Positions 16,311-24,367 are shown, numbered from the stretch's first letter. The stretch is DNA of 39,827 nucleotides from Myxococcaceae bacterium (GCA_017500825.1 JAFVYB010000028.1:1-39827), one strand, 5' to 3'. Program-made: numbers and translations. The notes: generated from the sequence alone by a model not told the origin.

Positions 16311-18482
16311 CTACTCAAACTTCACCGACACAGCCGACCCCTTGCGCACGCTCGTCCCCGGCGGCGGCGTCTGGGCGACGACCCGTCCATGACCGCTCAG
16401 CTGCGGATCGAGATCGGCCGTCAAAAGCGCGTTGACCGCCGCGCGCGCCGACAGACCAAAGACATTGGGCACGAGCGACATCGAGGCGCGCTCTTCGCCC
16501 TCCATCGACTGGCCGCCGTCCTCCTCGACAAACCCATCCTCCGCCCCCTCCTCGACCGCTGGCGCCTGGGTCGCCATGGCAAACGCGCCGGCAAGCAAGG
16601 CCCGGTTGGCACTGGCGGCGCGCTCATGGCGCGTCTTCTCGACATCGACGGCCACGGCGCTCGACTGCGCCACGACGCGGGGCGGGACACCGAGATGGAC
16701 GAGGGCGCCCTGAGCGATCTCCTTGAAGACCGGGGCCGCCACCACGCCGCCGTAAACGCTGGTCGTCGGCTCGTCGATGGTCACGGCGATGACAAGGCGC
16801 GGGTCGTCCGCGGGGACCATGCCGGCGAACGAGGCGATGCGCTTGGTCTTCGAATAACCGCCATTGGGGTCGACCTTCTGCGCCGTGCCCGACTTGGCCG
16901 CGACCGGGTAGTCGTCGAGCCGCGCCGCCCGTCCCGTTCCCCCGCGTTCGACGACGAGCGACATCATGTCGAGCACCTCGCGCGCCGTCTTTTCACTGAC
17001 CACGCGGCGGGCGACTTCGGGCTGCCGGTCGAGCAGGAGCTTCCCCTCGGCGTCGACCACGCGCGAGACGATGTAGGGCTTCATGAGGTTGCCGCCGTTG
17101 GCCAGCGCGCCATAGGCGATCGCCGTCTGCAGGATCGACGCGCTCATGCCCTGGCCAAAACTCTGGGTCGCCAGCGCGATCTCCGCCCGCGGATAGGGAA
17201 CCGCGCCGCGCGCCTCTCCAGGGAGCTCTGTTCCGGGCTTCTCCGCGAAGCCAAAAGCGCGGTGGTAGGCCTGCAGGCGCTCGCGGCCGAGGAGCTGGGC
17301 GATCTTGGTCACGCCGATGTTGGAGGAGACCTTGACGATCTCGGCCACCGTCATCGCGCCGTGCGGGTGCGAGTCGTGGATGGTGTGACGGCCGATGCGC
17401 ATGTGGCCGTTTTCGCCGTCAAAGACGGTGTCCGGCTCGATGATTCCCTCTTCGAGGGCAGCGGCCACGGTGATCGGCTTAATGGTCGATCCCTGCTCGA
17501 TCTGATCGACGACGGCGCGGTTTCTGCGGGCCGACACGTCAAACTTGGCCGGCGTGTTGGGGTTGAAAGTGGGCACGTTGGCCAGCGCCAGAATCTCGCC
17601 GGTGCGCGGGTCGAGGACCACCGCCATGCCCGCCAGGCCCTTGGTCTTGGTCACGGCCGCGGAGAGCGCTTTTTCGGTGAGGTGCTGAATGACCGAATCG
17701 ATGGTCAGCGTGAGCGTGGCGCCGGTGAGCGTGTCGACAGGGACCGCGCCATCCATCAGCGCCGGCCGCCCGCGCGCGTCGCGCAGACCCTCCACGTAGT
17801 CGCGCTTGCCCCGCAAAACCTCGTCAAAGACGCGCTCCAGCCCCTCGATGCCGTGCCCGTCGATGTTCGAGTAGCCGAGGACGTGCGCCGCCAGCTCGCG
17901 CTGCGGATAAAAACGGCGCGACTCCTTCTGAAACCCGACGCCAGCCACGTTCGCCGCCTTGATCGCGGCCACTTCCTGATGCGTGGCGCGGCGCTTGAGC
18001 CAGACAAATCGGCGCGAAGTGTCGAGCAGCTTGCCCATGCGCTCGGTGGACACGTCGAGGGCCTTTGCCAGACGGCGGATCGCCTCTTCGCGCTCGCGGA
18101 CCTCGCCCTGCTCCGAGGGCTTGTAGGCCTTGCCGCGCTGCTCGGCGCGACGGCGCTTCTCCGCCTCTTCTTCCTGCAGCTGCGCCTGACTTTTGAGCAT
18201 CGACGGGTCGATGAAGGCACTGTCCACGTCCACGCTGGCGGCAAACTCACGCCCCTGACGGTCGAGGATGCGGCCGCGCTGTCCCGGAATCTCGATGCGG
18301 CGATCGTATTGGTCGCGCGCCTCGGCGCTCAGGGTGATGTTCTGGACGACCTGCAGCTGAATGGCGCGCCAGGCAAGCGCGGCGACGGCCACGGCGCACC
18401 CCATGCCGAGCAGACAAACGCGCAGGCGAATCCACCGCACCGCGCGCGCGTCCGAACCGGCTGTCTGTCGCTCTCTGGCCAT
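16311..18482 (-). CDS. ftsI: Septal transpeptidase FtsI (class B penicillin-binding protein) with PASTA domain
   Basis: This class B PBP cross-links septal peptidoglycan together with FtsW. It has 723 residues, longer than E. coli FtsI. The order is: basic N-terminus, one membrane helix (about 21-45), the non-catalytic N-terminal domain with a charged, probably helical insertion (about 98-140), and the transpeptidase domain with S332-T-I-K335 (SxxK), S386-S-N388 (SxN) and K530-SGT. An acidic linker (about 641-665) and a single C-terminal PASTA domain (about 669-723) follow. A C-terminal PASTA makes it look like SpoVD or PBP2x-type proteins, though this is a Gram-negative cluster. The ATG at 18482 has no strong ribosome site. 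A 149-nt gap with a 10-bp hairpin separates it from ftsL. Confidence 0.97.
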   Translation of the reverse strand: MARERQTAGSDARAVRWIRLRVCLLGMGCAVAVAALAWRAIQLQVVQNITLSAEARDQYDRRIEIPGQRGRILDRQGREFAASVDVDSAFIDPSMLKSQAQLQEEEAEKRRRAEQRGKAYKPSEQGEVREREEAIRRLAKALDVSTERMGKLLDTSRRFVWLKRRATHQEVAAIKAANVAGVGFQKESRRFYPQRELAAHVLGYSNIDGHGIEGLERVFDEVLRGKRDYVEGLRDARGRPALMDGAVPVDTLTGATLTLTIDSVIQHLTEKALSAAVTKTKGLAGMAVVLDPRTGEILALANVPTFNPNTPAKFDVSARRNRAVVDQIEQGSTIKPITVAAALEEGIIEPDTVFDGENGHMRIGRHTIHDSHPHGAMTVAEIVKVSSNIGVTKIAQLLGRERLQAYHRAFGFAEKPGTELPGEARGAVPYPRAEIALATQSFGQGMSASILQTAIAYGALANGGNLMKPYIVSRVVDAEGKLLLDRQPEVARRVVSEKTAREVLDMMSLVVERGGTGRAARLDDYPVAAKSGTAQKVDPNGGYSKTKRIASFAGMVPADDPRLVIAVTIDEPTTSVYGGVVAAPVFKEIAQGALVHLGVPPRVVAQSSAVAVDVEKTRHERAASANRALLAGAFAMATQAPAVEEGAEDGFVEEDGGQSMEGEERASMSLVPNVFGLSARAAVNALLTADLDPQLSGHGRVVAQTPPPGTSVRKGSAVSVKFE

Positions 18483-18537
18483 GTCTGCGGTCGTCCGAAA
18501 GCTCCGCGCCCGAATCGACGCGGTGAAAGGGAAAAGG

Positions 18538-18575
18538 AAAAAATGCGTCGAGGCGCTCCCTGGCCGGGGCGCCTC
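18538..18575 (-). terminator. Intra-operon hairpin between ftsL and ftsI (attenuator-like)
   Basis: On the minus strand a 10-bp stem (18550-18559 with 18566-18575, one G-T pair) closes a six-nt loop. Six nt after it comes a run of six T (18543-18538). The T run is too far from the stem for an ideal intrinsic terminator, but the arrangement could cause pausing, partial termination or protect an mRNA end, and so set the ratio of ftsL to ftsI and the genes beyond. Confidence 0.4.
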
Positions 18576-18631
18576 TGGTGTTGGCGTTGCGCTGCCGTGC
18601 GCGTGTCACGGGCAGGGGCGAGGATTGAGGA

Positions 18632-19033
18632 TTAAGGGTGAGCCGCGGTCGAAGCGCGCTGAACCGAGGCCACGGCGGTCCCCTGTTCGGTCTCGGGCGC
18701 ACGCGTCGTTGAGGCCTTGGGGATGGTCACGACCTGACGGGAGGTGGGCAGGGCGAGCCCCAGCTGATCGCGGGCGATCGATTCGAGGCGGGCGGCGGCG
18801 CTGAGCGTGGCGCGCTCCATCTTGAGCTGCTCGTGCTGCCTGAGCAGGGCGCGGTGCTCGCGTTCGATCTTGCCCAGCGCGTAACCAGCCTGAACGGCGC
18901 GTCCGTGACTGGCCACGTGAAAGACGCCAGCGCCGGTGAGGAGCGCGGTGATGGCGACGGCGCGGTAGACGAGCTGGGTCTGTCCCGCTGTCAGCGCCTT
19001 GCGAATGGGCGATTCGCGGTGGTGCTTCTTCAT
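18632..19033 (-). CDS. ftsL: Cell division protein FtsL
   Basis: This is a small bitopic divisome protein that pairs with FtsB and FtsQ and activates FtsWI. It has 133 residues from the ATG at 19033, which overlaps the rsmH stop as ATGA. A short basic tail is followed by one membrane helix (about 22-40), a heptad-rich helix (about 47-80) and the typical end LESIARDQLGLALP, then a Thr/Ala-rich tail. FtsL proteins share little sequence, so the call rests on size, topology, the ARDQLGL segment and the place between rsmH and ftsI. A longer frame to 19159 overlaps rsmH and is not needed. Confidence 0.92.
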   Translation of the reverse strand: MKKHHRESPIRKALTAGQTQLVYRAVAITALLTGAGVFHVASHGRAVQAGYALGKIEREHRALLRQHEQLKMERATLSAAARLESIARDQLGLALPTSRQVVTIPKASTTRAPETEQGTAVASVQRASTAAHP

Positions 19034-19953
19034 GACAGCCTCTCGATGGCGCGCAGCCGGGCGCTGCGGGCGCGGGCGTTGGCGCTGATTTCGCTCTCGG
19101 ATGGCGAGATGGGGCGCGGCGTCAGGACGCGGAACTCGGCACGGCGACCACAGCCACACACGGGCATCCCCGGCGGACAGACGCAGCCCTCGCCCAGTTC
19201 GCGAAAGCGCTGTTTGACCCTTCGATCTTCGAGCGAGTGAAAACTGATGATGGCCGCGCGACCGCCCCTGCCGACGAGTGAAGGCAACTCGCCGAGGATC
19301 GCGTCGAGCTCGTCGAGCTCTCCATTGACCGCGATGCGCAGCGCCTGAAACGTGCGCGTCGCCGGGTGGATCTTTCTGGGCCAGGCCTGACGCGGAATGG
19401 CCTCGGAGACGATGCGGGCGAGCGCCTGTGTCGTCGTCGGCGAGGGCGTGGCGCGCTTGATGGCGCGGGCGACGCGGCGGGCATGTGGCTCCTCGCCGAG
19501 CTGAAAGATCAAATCCGCCAGCGCTTCTTCGCTCAGGCGCTCGACGAGTTCGGCGGCGGTCTCCCCGGTCGCGCCCATGCGCATGTCGAGCGGCCCCTCC
19601 TGCGCGAATGAAAACCCGCGCGACGCCGTGTCGATCTGCGGCGAGCTGACCCCGAGGTCGAGCAGAAGGCCGTCCACGCGTTCGATGCCGAGATCGTCGA
19701 GGACCTCGCGCGCCTGAGAAAACCGGGCGTGCGCCGCGACGAACCGATCGCCAAAGCCAGAGAGGCGCCGACGGGCGGCCTCAAGGGCACACGGATCGCG
19801 GTCGATGCCGATGACGCGCGCACCAGTCTCCAGAAGCGCCCGCGCATGTCCTCCCCCGCCCAGCGTTCCGTCCAACATGGTCACCCCCGGCCTCCCGCGC
19901 AGCAACGCCACGGACTCGTCACGCAAAACAGTGACGTGGTGAAACACCTCCAC
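19030..19953 (-). CDS. rsmH: 16S rRNA (cytosine(1402)-N(4))-methyltransferase
   Basis: This SAM-dependent methyltransferase (also called MraW) N4-methylates C1402 in the 16S rRNA decoding site. It has 307 residues. The SAM-binding motif LDGTLGGGGHARALL is at 27-41. GIDRDPCAL, LLLDLGVSSPQID, GPLDMRM, HPATRTFQALRIAVN and ISFHSLEDRRVK follow in the family order. It is a standard second or third gene of dcw clusters. Here it follows the STAS gene by 11 nt and overlaps ftsL by four nt. It ends with a basic segment (ARARSARLRAIERL), normal for RsmH. Confidence 0.98.
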   Translation of the reverse strand: MEVFHHVTVLRDESVALLRGRPGVTMLDGTLGGGGHARALLETGARVIGIDRDPCALEAARRRLSGFGDRFVAAHARFSQAREVLDDLGIERVDGLLLDLGVSSPQIDTASRGFSFAQEGPLDMRMGATGETAAELVERLSEEALADLIFQLGEEPHARRVARAIKRATPSPTTTQALARIVSEAIPRQAWPRKIHPATRTFQALRIAVNGELDELDAILGELPSLVGRGGRAAIISFHSLEDRRVKQRFRELGEGCVCPPGMPVCGCGRRAEFRVLTPRPISPSESEISANARARSARLRAIERLS

Positions 19954-19964
19954 GCCGCCTCCAC

Positions 19965-20354
19965 TCAGTGCCGCAGGCAGAAAAAGGAGCTCAAAAAGGC
20001 CCGCTTGGCGTCCTCGGCCTCCGCATACGTCTCGAAGGCATCCTCCAATCCAGCCGCGCGAAAGATGGCCGCCAGATAGGGCGACAGGCCGCAGAGCTTG
20101 AGGTCGCCGCCAGCCGAACGCAAAAGGCGCGCGCGCGCGCTCAAAGGACCGAGCCCCCGGTAGTCGAGGTGATCGACGCGGGAGAGATCGAGGACGACCT
20201 TTTGGTAGCCGCGATGGCTGAGGCGGAAGAGTTCCTCGCCGATGTGCGCCAGCTCCATGTCCCCCATCTCGCCTTCACAGCGAATCACCGCCACGTCCGT
20301 CTGAACGCTCGCGGCCTCCCGAATGCCCGTCTTCACCATGCGCTGGAGTGCCAT
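19965..20354 (-). CDS. STAS-domain protein lacking the phosphorylatable serine
   Basis: This 129-residue single-domain STAS protein has the anti-sigma-factor-antagonist fold of the SpoIIAA/RsbV type. The core segment reads VVLDLSRVDHLDYRGLGPLS (53-72). In SpoIIAA-like antagonists this loop contains D-S-S-G with the regulatory serine, whereas here it is D64-Y65-R66-G67, so both serines are gone. The following GGDLKLCGLSPYLAAIFRAAGLED fits the family well. The ATG at 20354 is followed by a second at 20339. GGAG lies eleven nt before the first, and nothing good precedes the second. It sits between mraZ and rsmH, 77 nt after mraZ and 11 nt before rsmH, so it is co-transcribed with the dcw operon. 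It cannot be switched by serine phosphorylation in the usual way, and its partner is unknown. Confidence 0.9.
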   Translation of the reverse strand: MALQRMVKTGIREAASVQTDVAVIRCEGEMGDMELAHIGEELFRLSHRGYQKVVLDLSRVDHLDYRGLGPLSARARLLRSAGGDLKLCGLSPYLAAIFRAAGLEDAFETYAEAEDAKRAFLSSFFCLRH

Positions 20355-20431
20355 TTTTCTCGTTTCTCCATCCCAAAAATCGCTGAAATCCTATTGTTCC
20401 GCGATCAAATTCATTGATTGGCAAAGCGCCG

Positions 20432-20908
20432 TCACAAACCAATCTCGGTGAATACCTTTTCGATGGAATCCTGATGCTCTTCGTCGAGCGCGGCATTGCT
20501 GGCCTTTTCCCAGCGCGCCTTTGACCAAAGCTCCATTCGATTCAATTGCCCGACCCAGACGATTTCTTTTTCCAGTCCGCCCCATTTGCGGAGATTGGGC
20601 GGCAAAAGAATTCGCCCCAATTTGTCGATCTCAATGTCAACGGCATTGGCGACATACGTCCGATAAATCTGGCGCACGCCGACTTCGGAGGGACTGCGCT
20701 GCGCCAGCTTGGCCTCGAAGGCCTCCCACGCCTTCAGCGGGTAGACGTGCAGGTAGAGCCCCTCGCCGTCGCTCGCGCTCCCGTCAAAAGCGGTGGTCAC
20801 GACGAGCTGCGCCTCGCCCTCACAGGAGAGCGCGTCACGGAAGCGCGCCGGGACGCTGGTGCGCCCTTTCGCGTCAATCGTGTGCTCGTAAAGACCTCGA
20901 AACGCCAT
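20432..20908 (-). CDS. mraZ: Transcriptional regulator / division protein MraZ
   Basis: MraZ is an AbrB-like DNA-binding protein that represses its own dcw promoter in the species studied. It has 158 residues with two SpoVT-AbrB half-domains carrying D-A-K-G-R (12-16) and D-K-L-G-R (95-99), the two conserved DxxxR-type turns. The fold starts FRGLYEHTIDAKGRTSVP. The segment GSASDGEG (about 43-50) is a small insertion in a loop. The ATG at 20908 has GAGG seven nt upstream. It is the first gene of the cluster and is preceded by a TTGACA promoter element and 10-bp direct repeats resembling an MraZ operator. The C-terminal tail after about 140 is acidic and polar. Confidence 0.97.
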   Translation of the reverse strand: MAFRGLYEHTIDAKGRTSVPARFRDALSCEGEAQLVVTTAFDGSASDGEGLYLHVYPLKAWEAFEAKLAQRSPSEVGVRQIYRTYVANAVDIEIDKLGRILLPPNLRKWGGLEKEIVWVGQLNRMELWSKARWEKASNAALDEEHQDSIEKVFTEIGL

Positions 20909-20960
20909 TGCCCGGCCTCTGGTGGGAGAAACTCATCGCGTGGTCCCGGATGCCTCGACG

Positions 20961-20990
20961 CGCCATCCCTTGCCACTTTCCGCCACTTTG
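20961..20990 (-). promoter_or_regulatory. Candidate MraZ operator (10-bp direct repeats)
   Basis: Read on the minus strand, three 10-nt units follow each other: CAAAGTGGCG, GAAAGTGGCA and AGGGATGGCG. The AAAGTGG/GATGG core recurs every 10 bp, one helical turn. Known MraZ boxes are direct repeats with a GTG or TGG core at this period upstream of mraZ (E. coli, mollicutes). The site is 52-82 nt before the mraZ start and overlaps the likely -10 and transcription start, as expected for autorepression. Confidence 0.7.
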
Positions 20991-21016
20991 TGCCGCGCCC
21001 CTCGTCTACTTGTCAA
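20987..21016 (-). promoter_or_regulatory. Putative dcw operon promoter
   Basis: A perfect -35 hexamer TTGACA lies at 21016-21011 on the minus strand. At 18 nt spacing there is only a weak -10 (CACAAA, 20992-20987). The -35 match and the position just upstream of the MraZ-type repeats support it. The poor -10 might indicate dependence on an activator or an extended element I cannot see. Confidence 0.5.
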
Positions 21017-21473
21017 AACAAAACATCTGCGCACGCTGCCAACGCGCCAATGACACCAAATCTTGAATGTCGTTGAAAAGCCCACCCCTATTTATGCCGA
21101 TGAAGACAAATCAACCACAAACGCTCCAGAAGACACACAATATCGCCATTTCACCCTGAACAGCGCGCCTTCAGGCGCTTTATCGACACTCTTTTGAGAG
21201 GAGAAAGATCTGTCGCTGAAGGCCTTTGGTGGATCGAAGTGGATCGCGATCGAGCGTCCGCTCGCGGCGGTGGATGAGCGTCCAGATTCCACGCGCCAGA
21301 AGCTGTCGCGAAGCGATGTCGCCAGCTCTCGGCGTGAAACCGGACCGCGTCCCGCCCGGAAACCCAGGCGTTTTCAAATAAATTTAAAGTTATTCGCGCG
21401 CCATGAATGGAAATGCGACGCCGCGAATGAACGCGCGCGGAATCAATCAATCGTTTCGCGCCAAAACCGACAA
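21017..21473. other. Gap upstream of the dcw promoter, no gene seen
   Basis: Short open frames occur on both strands but none has a good start site, recognisable sequence or normal composition. A GCGCC-TTCA-GGCGC hairpin followed by TTT lies at 21165-21181. The stretch from about 21365 to 21420 is AT-rich. I see no RNA gene. Confidence 0.5.
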
Positions 21474-21494
21474 AGGCGGGCACTGGGCCCGCCT
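21474..21494 (-). terminator. Probable terminator of the zinc-ribbon membrane protein gene
   Basis: A perfect 8-bp inverted repeat AGGCGGGC / GCCCGCCT surrounds a five-nt loop, 45 nt past the stop codon of the minus-strand gene at 21539. On the minus strand it is followed by TTTGTCGGTTTTGG, which is T-rich but interrupted, so termination may be incomplete. Confidence 0.55.
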
Positions 21495-21538
21495 CTGCGA
21501 AAACATGTTCCCATCTTCAAAAATACAAATGCCGCGCC

Positions 21539-22450
21539 TCACTCCTTTTTCATCAGGCTCAACCCACCAGCGACAAACATGACGCAGGAGGCGATGAACG
21601 ACAGCGCGAGGCCGGACATGAATGGCGAATAGACATCATTGGCGAGGAGATAGACAGCGGTCAGCACGATGGCGAGGGCGCCGACAAGGCCAGCGGCCAG
21701 AGGGGCGAGCAAAAGCGGCTTGCGCGGAATCTGCGGCATGGCACCCGACCTGCGGATGACCAGCGAGGCGATGGCGACGAGCGAGAGGAAAAGGCCGAGG
21801 AAGTTGGTCGCGACGTAAGCGCTGTCTTCGTAGCCAGACTCACCGATGTAGGTGCTCCAGGGCATCATGCTGAAGAAGAAGAGGCCCACGCTGGCGGCCA
21901 CGCTCACGCGCTGAAAGAGGGGCAACGCCAAAAAGCCTGTCCAGGAATCCTTAACCATCGCCAGAGGGTCGTTGGGCAACGCGCTGAGATCGCCCGTGTC
22001 GTATTCGGTCACCTGAATGCCTTCGCCATAGCGACGGCTCTTGCCGCCCTCGGTCGACATGACTGGCGCCTCGGCCTTCTTGAGCGGCGGATCGTCGTCG
22101 ACCCAATACTGGGCGTATTTGCCCGCGTAACCGCCCGAGCCACTCGCCGGCTTCTGCGAGGTCTCGACGCTGCTCTCTTCCGGGGCGCTGATCGGCGCGG
22201 CGCGGCGCTTGCGGGGGCGCTCTTCGCCATCGGCCGAACGCTTGCGCGGTCCATGTTCGCCACGGCTGCCAGCGGGACGTTTGCGGTGGGGGCGGGCACT
22301 GCCCTGGGCCTTGGGCTGGGGGGCAAAATCGCCATCATCGCCCGGCGCGTTGAGGCTCATTTCGAGAAGCGATTTGTCGAGAACGGCGTCGCACTGGGGG
22401 CAGAAGCTCGTGTCGTCGGGACAGCTGGTCTGACAGTTGGGGCATTTCAT
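21539..22450 (-). CDS. Zinc-ribbon protein with four C-terminal membrane helices
   Basis: This 303-residue protein is not from a family I can name. It starts with a zinc ribbon (C3, C6, C17 and C20 as two CxxC knuckles, in MKCPNCQTSCPDD...FCPQC). A long basic, low-complexity linker (about 45-140, many Arg/Lys/Pro) follows, and then four predicted membrane helices at about 181-198, 213-232, 246-270 and 277-297. The arrangement, a zinc ribbon at the N-terminus joined to membrane helices, is common in myxobacterial-type genomes. The role of such proteins is mostly unknown. AAGG lies seven nt before the ATG at 22450. It is divergent from truD and is transcribed in the same direction as the dcw operon, with a probable terminator between them. 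Confidence 0.88.
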   Translation of the reverse strand: MKCPNCQTSCPDDTSFCPQCDAVLDKSLLEMSLNAPGDDGDFAPQPKAQGSARPHRKRPAGSRGEHGPRKRSADGEERPRKRRAAPISAPEESSVETSQKPASGSGGYAGKYAQYWVDDDPPLKKAEAPVMSTEGGKSRRYGEGIQVTEYDTGDLSALPNDPLAMVKDSWTGFLALPLFQRVSVAASVGLFFFSMMPWSTYIGESGYEDSAYVATNFLGLFLSLVAIASLVIRRSGAMPQIPRKPLLLAPLAAGLVGALAIVLTAVYLLANDVYSPFMSGLALSFIASCVMFVAGGLSLMKKE

Positions 22451-22840
22451 GGGGGCGCCTTATTGAGCGAGCGCACAGGAGCGTCAATCAGGTCTTTCGG
22501 ACGCGACGCGCCCATGTGTCCGCGGAGAAAATCGCCTCTGCCGGGAATGCGTCAGCGGGAGGGCGCGCGGCGCCATTCATTAAATAAAATAATAAAACGC
22601 GCGTGTTTGAGCGTCGACCAACGCCGAGGCCGCTGCCGCTTTGTCTGTCTACGCGAAGGCCGCCGCGTTCCGGCTTTTCCGACGACTTTCGCGACCGCCT
22701 TCGATGGCGCCTCCGGCCGGTTGCCGTCCCCATGGGGCCAGTGTATGGCGCGCGGCCTTTTTTTGAGCGCTCCCGCCCTGTCCGCCCCCGCCATCTGGCC
22801 CGGGCCCATGGCCAAAAGGAACGCGACATCGACGGACGAA
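22451..22840. promoter_or_regulatory. Divergent promoter region between the zinc-ribbon gene and truD
   Basis: This 390-nt gap has no convincing gene. An AT-rich island (about 22576-22602) contains several TAAAAT-like blocks that could serve as -10 elements in either direction. TTTTTTTGAGCGCTC lies at 22758-22772, and the same motif with six T recurs upstream of panC. The truD frame is open throughout, but the segment does not resemble TruD. Confidence 0.4.
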
Positions 22841-24367
22841 ATGAAGCTCAAACAGAGACCCGAGGATTTCACCGTCACCGAGAGCTGGCGATTTGACGAG
22901 TCGCCCCGCGGTGAGTGGCGCGTCTACGCGATGGACAAACAGAAGCTGTCCACCTTTGACGCCATCGAGCGCATCGCCCGTGCCTTTGACCTGCCGCGCG
23001 GGTGTTTTTCGTTCTGTGGCCTCAAGGACAAGCAGGGGCGCACCCGGCAGCTGATCGCCGTGCGCGGCGCCGACGTGGACATGCAGGACCCGGATCTGCG
23101 GCTCAAATTCCTCGGTCGAACGCGCGAGCCACTCTCCGCGGCGAACACCACCTCCAACCGCTTTGGCGTCACCATCCGCGCCCTGACGCGCGAGGAGACC
23201 GCCGCCCTGCCCGCCGCCGTGGCCGACGTGAACCGCCTGGGCGTCATCAATTACTTCGACAGCCAGCGCTTCGGTTCGCTCAAGCACGGTCAGGGGTTCA
23301 TCGCCAAACAGCTCATCGAGGGCGACTTCGAGGGCGCGCTCCACAGCCATCTGGCCACCCCCTCGCCGCTCGACAAAACACACGACGCCAAGGTCAAGGC
23401 CTTCTGGCGCGATCACTGGGGCGAGTGGCGGCTGCGCTGCACCATTCCCGGCGCCGAGCGCTACGAGCCAATCCTGCGCGTCCTGCGCCGCGATCCCGAC
23501 GACTTCTTGGGCGCCTTCCTGCGCATCGACCCCAAGTATCGGGCGCTCCTCGTCTTCGCCTACCAGTCGTATCTCTGGAACGAGTCGGTGCGCCGCTATC
23601 TCATGGCCCTCCTGCCCGGGCAGCCGCTCATCGCGCTCGACTACCAGGCCGGCAAGCTCCTCTTCCCGCGAGAGATGACGCGCGATCAGATTGACGCGCT
23701 CAGGCGGACGACCTTTCCGCTGCTCGCGCCAGAGACGAAGATCACCGATTCGCGCATCCGACGGGCCGTGGACTGGGTGCTGGGCCGCGAGCGGCTGTCG
23801 CTCGACAAGCTGCGCGTTCCGGGGACGGAGCAGATCTTCTTCCGCCACGAGGAGCGCCCGATCGTGATGCATCCGGGCAACCTCCTGCTCGGCCCGGCCC
23901 GGCCCGACGAACTCAACGAGGGGTTCCAGAAGATCTACCTGGCGTTCACCCTGCCGCCGGGCGCCTACGCGACGCTGACCGTGCGGCGGCTGTTCTCGTT
24001 CACCGAGCAGGAAAACCGCGAGCACCTGCCCGAGGCGGAGGAAGACGTGGGTGGCGAGATCGAGGTGCGCGGCGCCGACGGCTCGTTCCATCGTGTCGAA
24101 CAGGACCGGCGTATCGATTCGCCCGCCGCCAGCGCCCAGACCGACGCCAAGCCCAAGAAGGAAAAGCACCAGAAACGGCGCGCGGAGCAGGCGGCTCTGG
24201 CCAAACTGATCGCCACGGGATCGCCGGAAGACGGCGCCGGGACAAAGCCACCCGCGATGGGCTTCAGGGCCATGCAAAAGCTCAAGAAGGAAGCGCGGAC
24301 CGCGCGGCGTCAGGCGGCGCAGGCGACCAAGGCAGCGGCGCGTTCGGGCAAATCCAGGCGGTCGTGA
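22841..24367 (+). CDS. truD: tRNA pseudouridine(13) synthase TruD-like, with long basic C-terminal tail
   Basis: TruD isomerises U13 to pseudouridine in certain tRNAs. From the ATG at 22841 the protein has 508 residues, against about 350 for E. coli TruD. The N-terminal KQRPEDFTVTE is the usual TruD/Pus7 opening. FCGLKDKQGRTRQLIAV (58-74) holds the catalytic Asp at D63. NYFDSQRFGS (137-146) and AYQSYLWNE are further family motifs. After about residue 400 comes a charged region and a Lys/Arg-rich tail (roughly 435-508), which may add RNA affinity. In-frame ATGs at 22808 and 22745 would extend the protein. I chose 22841 because homology starts there, although the ribosome site (GGACGAA) is weak. 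Panthothenate synthetase follows in the same direction after 109 nt. Confidence 0.92.
   Translation: MKLKQRPEDFTVTESWRFDESPRGEWRVYAMDKQKLSTFDAIERIARAFDLPRGCFSFCGLKDKQGRTRQLIAVRGADVDMQDPDLRLKFLGRTREPLSAANTTSNRFGVTIRALTREETAALPAAVADVNRLGVINYFDSQRFGSLKHGQGFIAKQLIEGDFEGALHSHLATPSPLDKTHDAKVKAFWRDHWGEWRLRCTIPGAERYEPILRVLRRDPDDFLGAFLRIDPKYRALLVFAYQSYLWNESVRRYLMALLPGQPLIALDYQAGKLLFPREMTRDQIDALRRTTFPLLAPETKITDSRIRRAVDWVLGRERLSLDKLRVPGTEQIFFRHEERPIVMHPGNLLLGPARPDELNEGFQKIYLAFTLPPGAYATLTVRRLFSFTEQENREHLPEAEEDVGGEIEVRGADGSFHRVEQDRRIDSPAASAQTDAKPKKEKHQKRRAEQAALAKLIATGSPEDGAGTKPPAMGFRAMQKLKKEARTARRQAAQATKAAARSGKSRRS

Noticed and set aside
21151..21483. Minus-strand frame of 110 codons between mraZ and the zinc-ribbon gene
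   Set aside because: It has no recognisable sequence and a poor start, and it ends within a terminator-like stem. It is probably non-coding.
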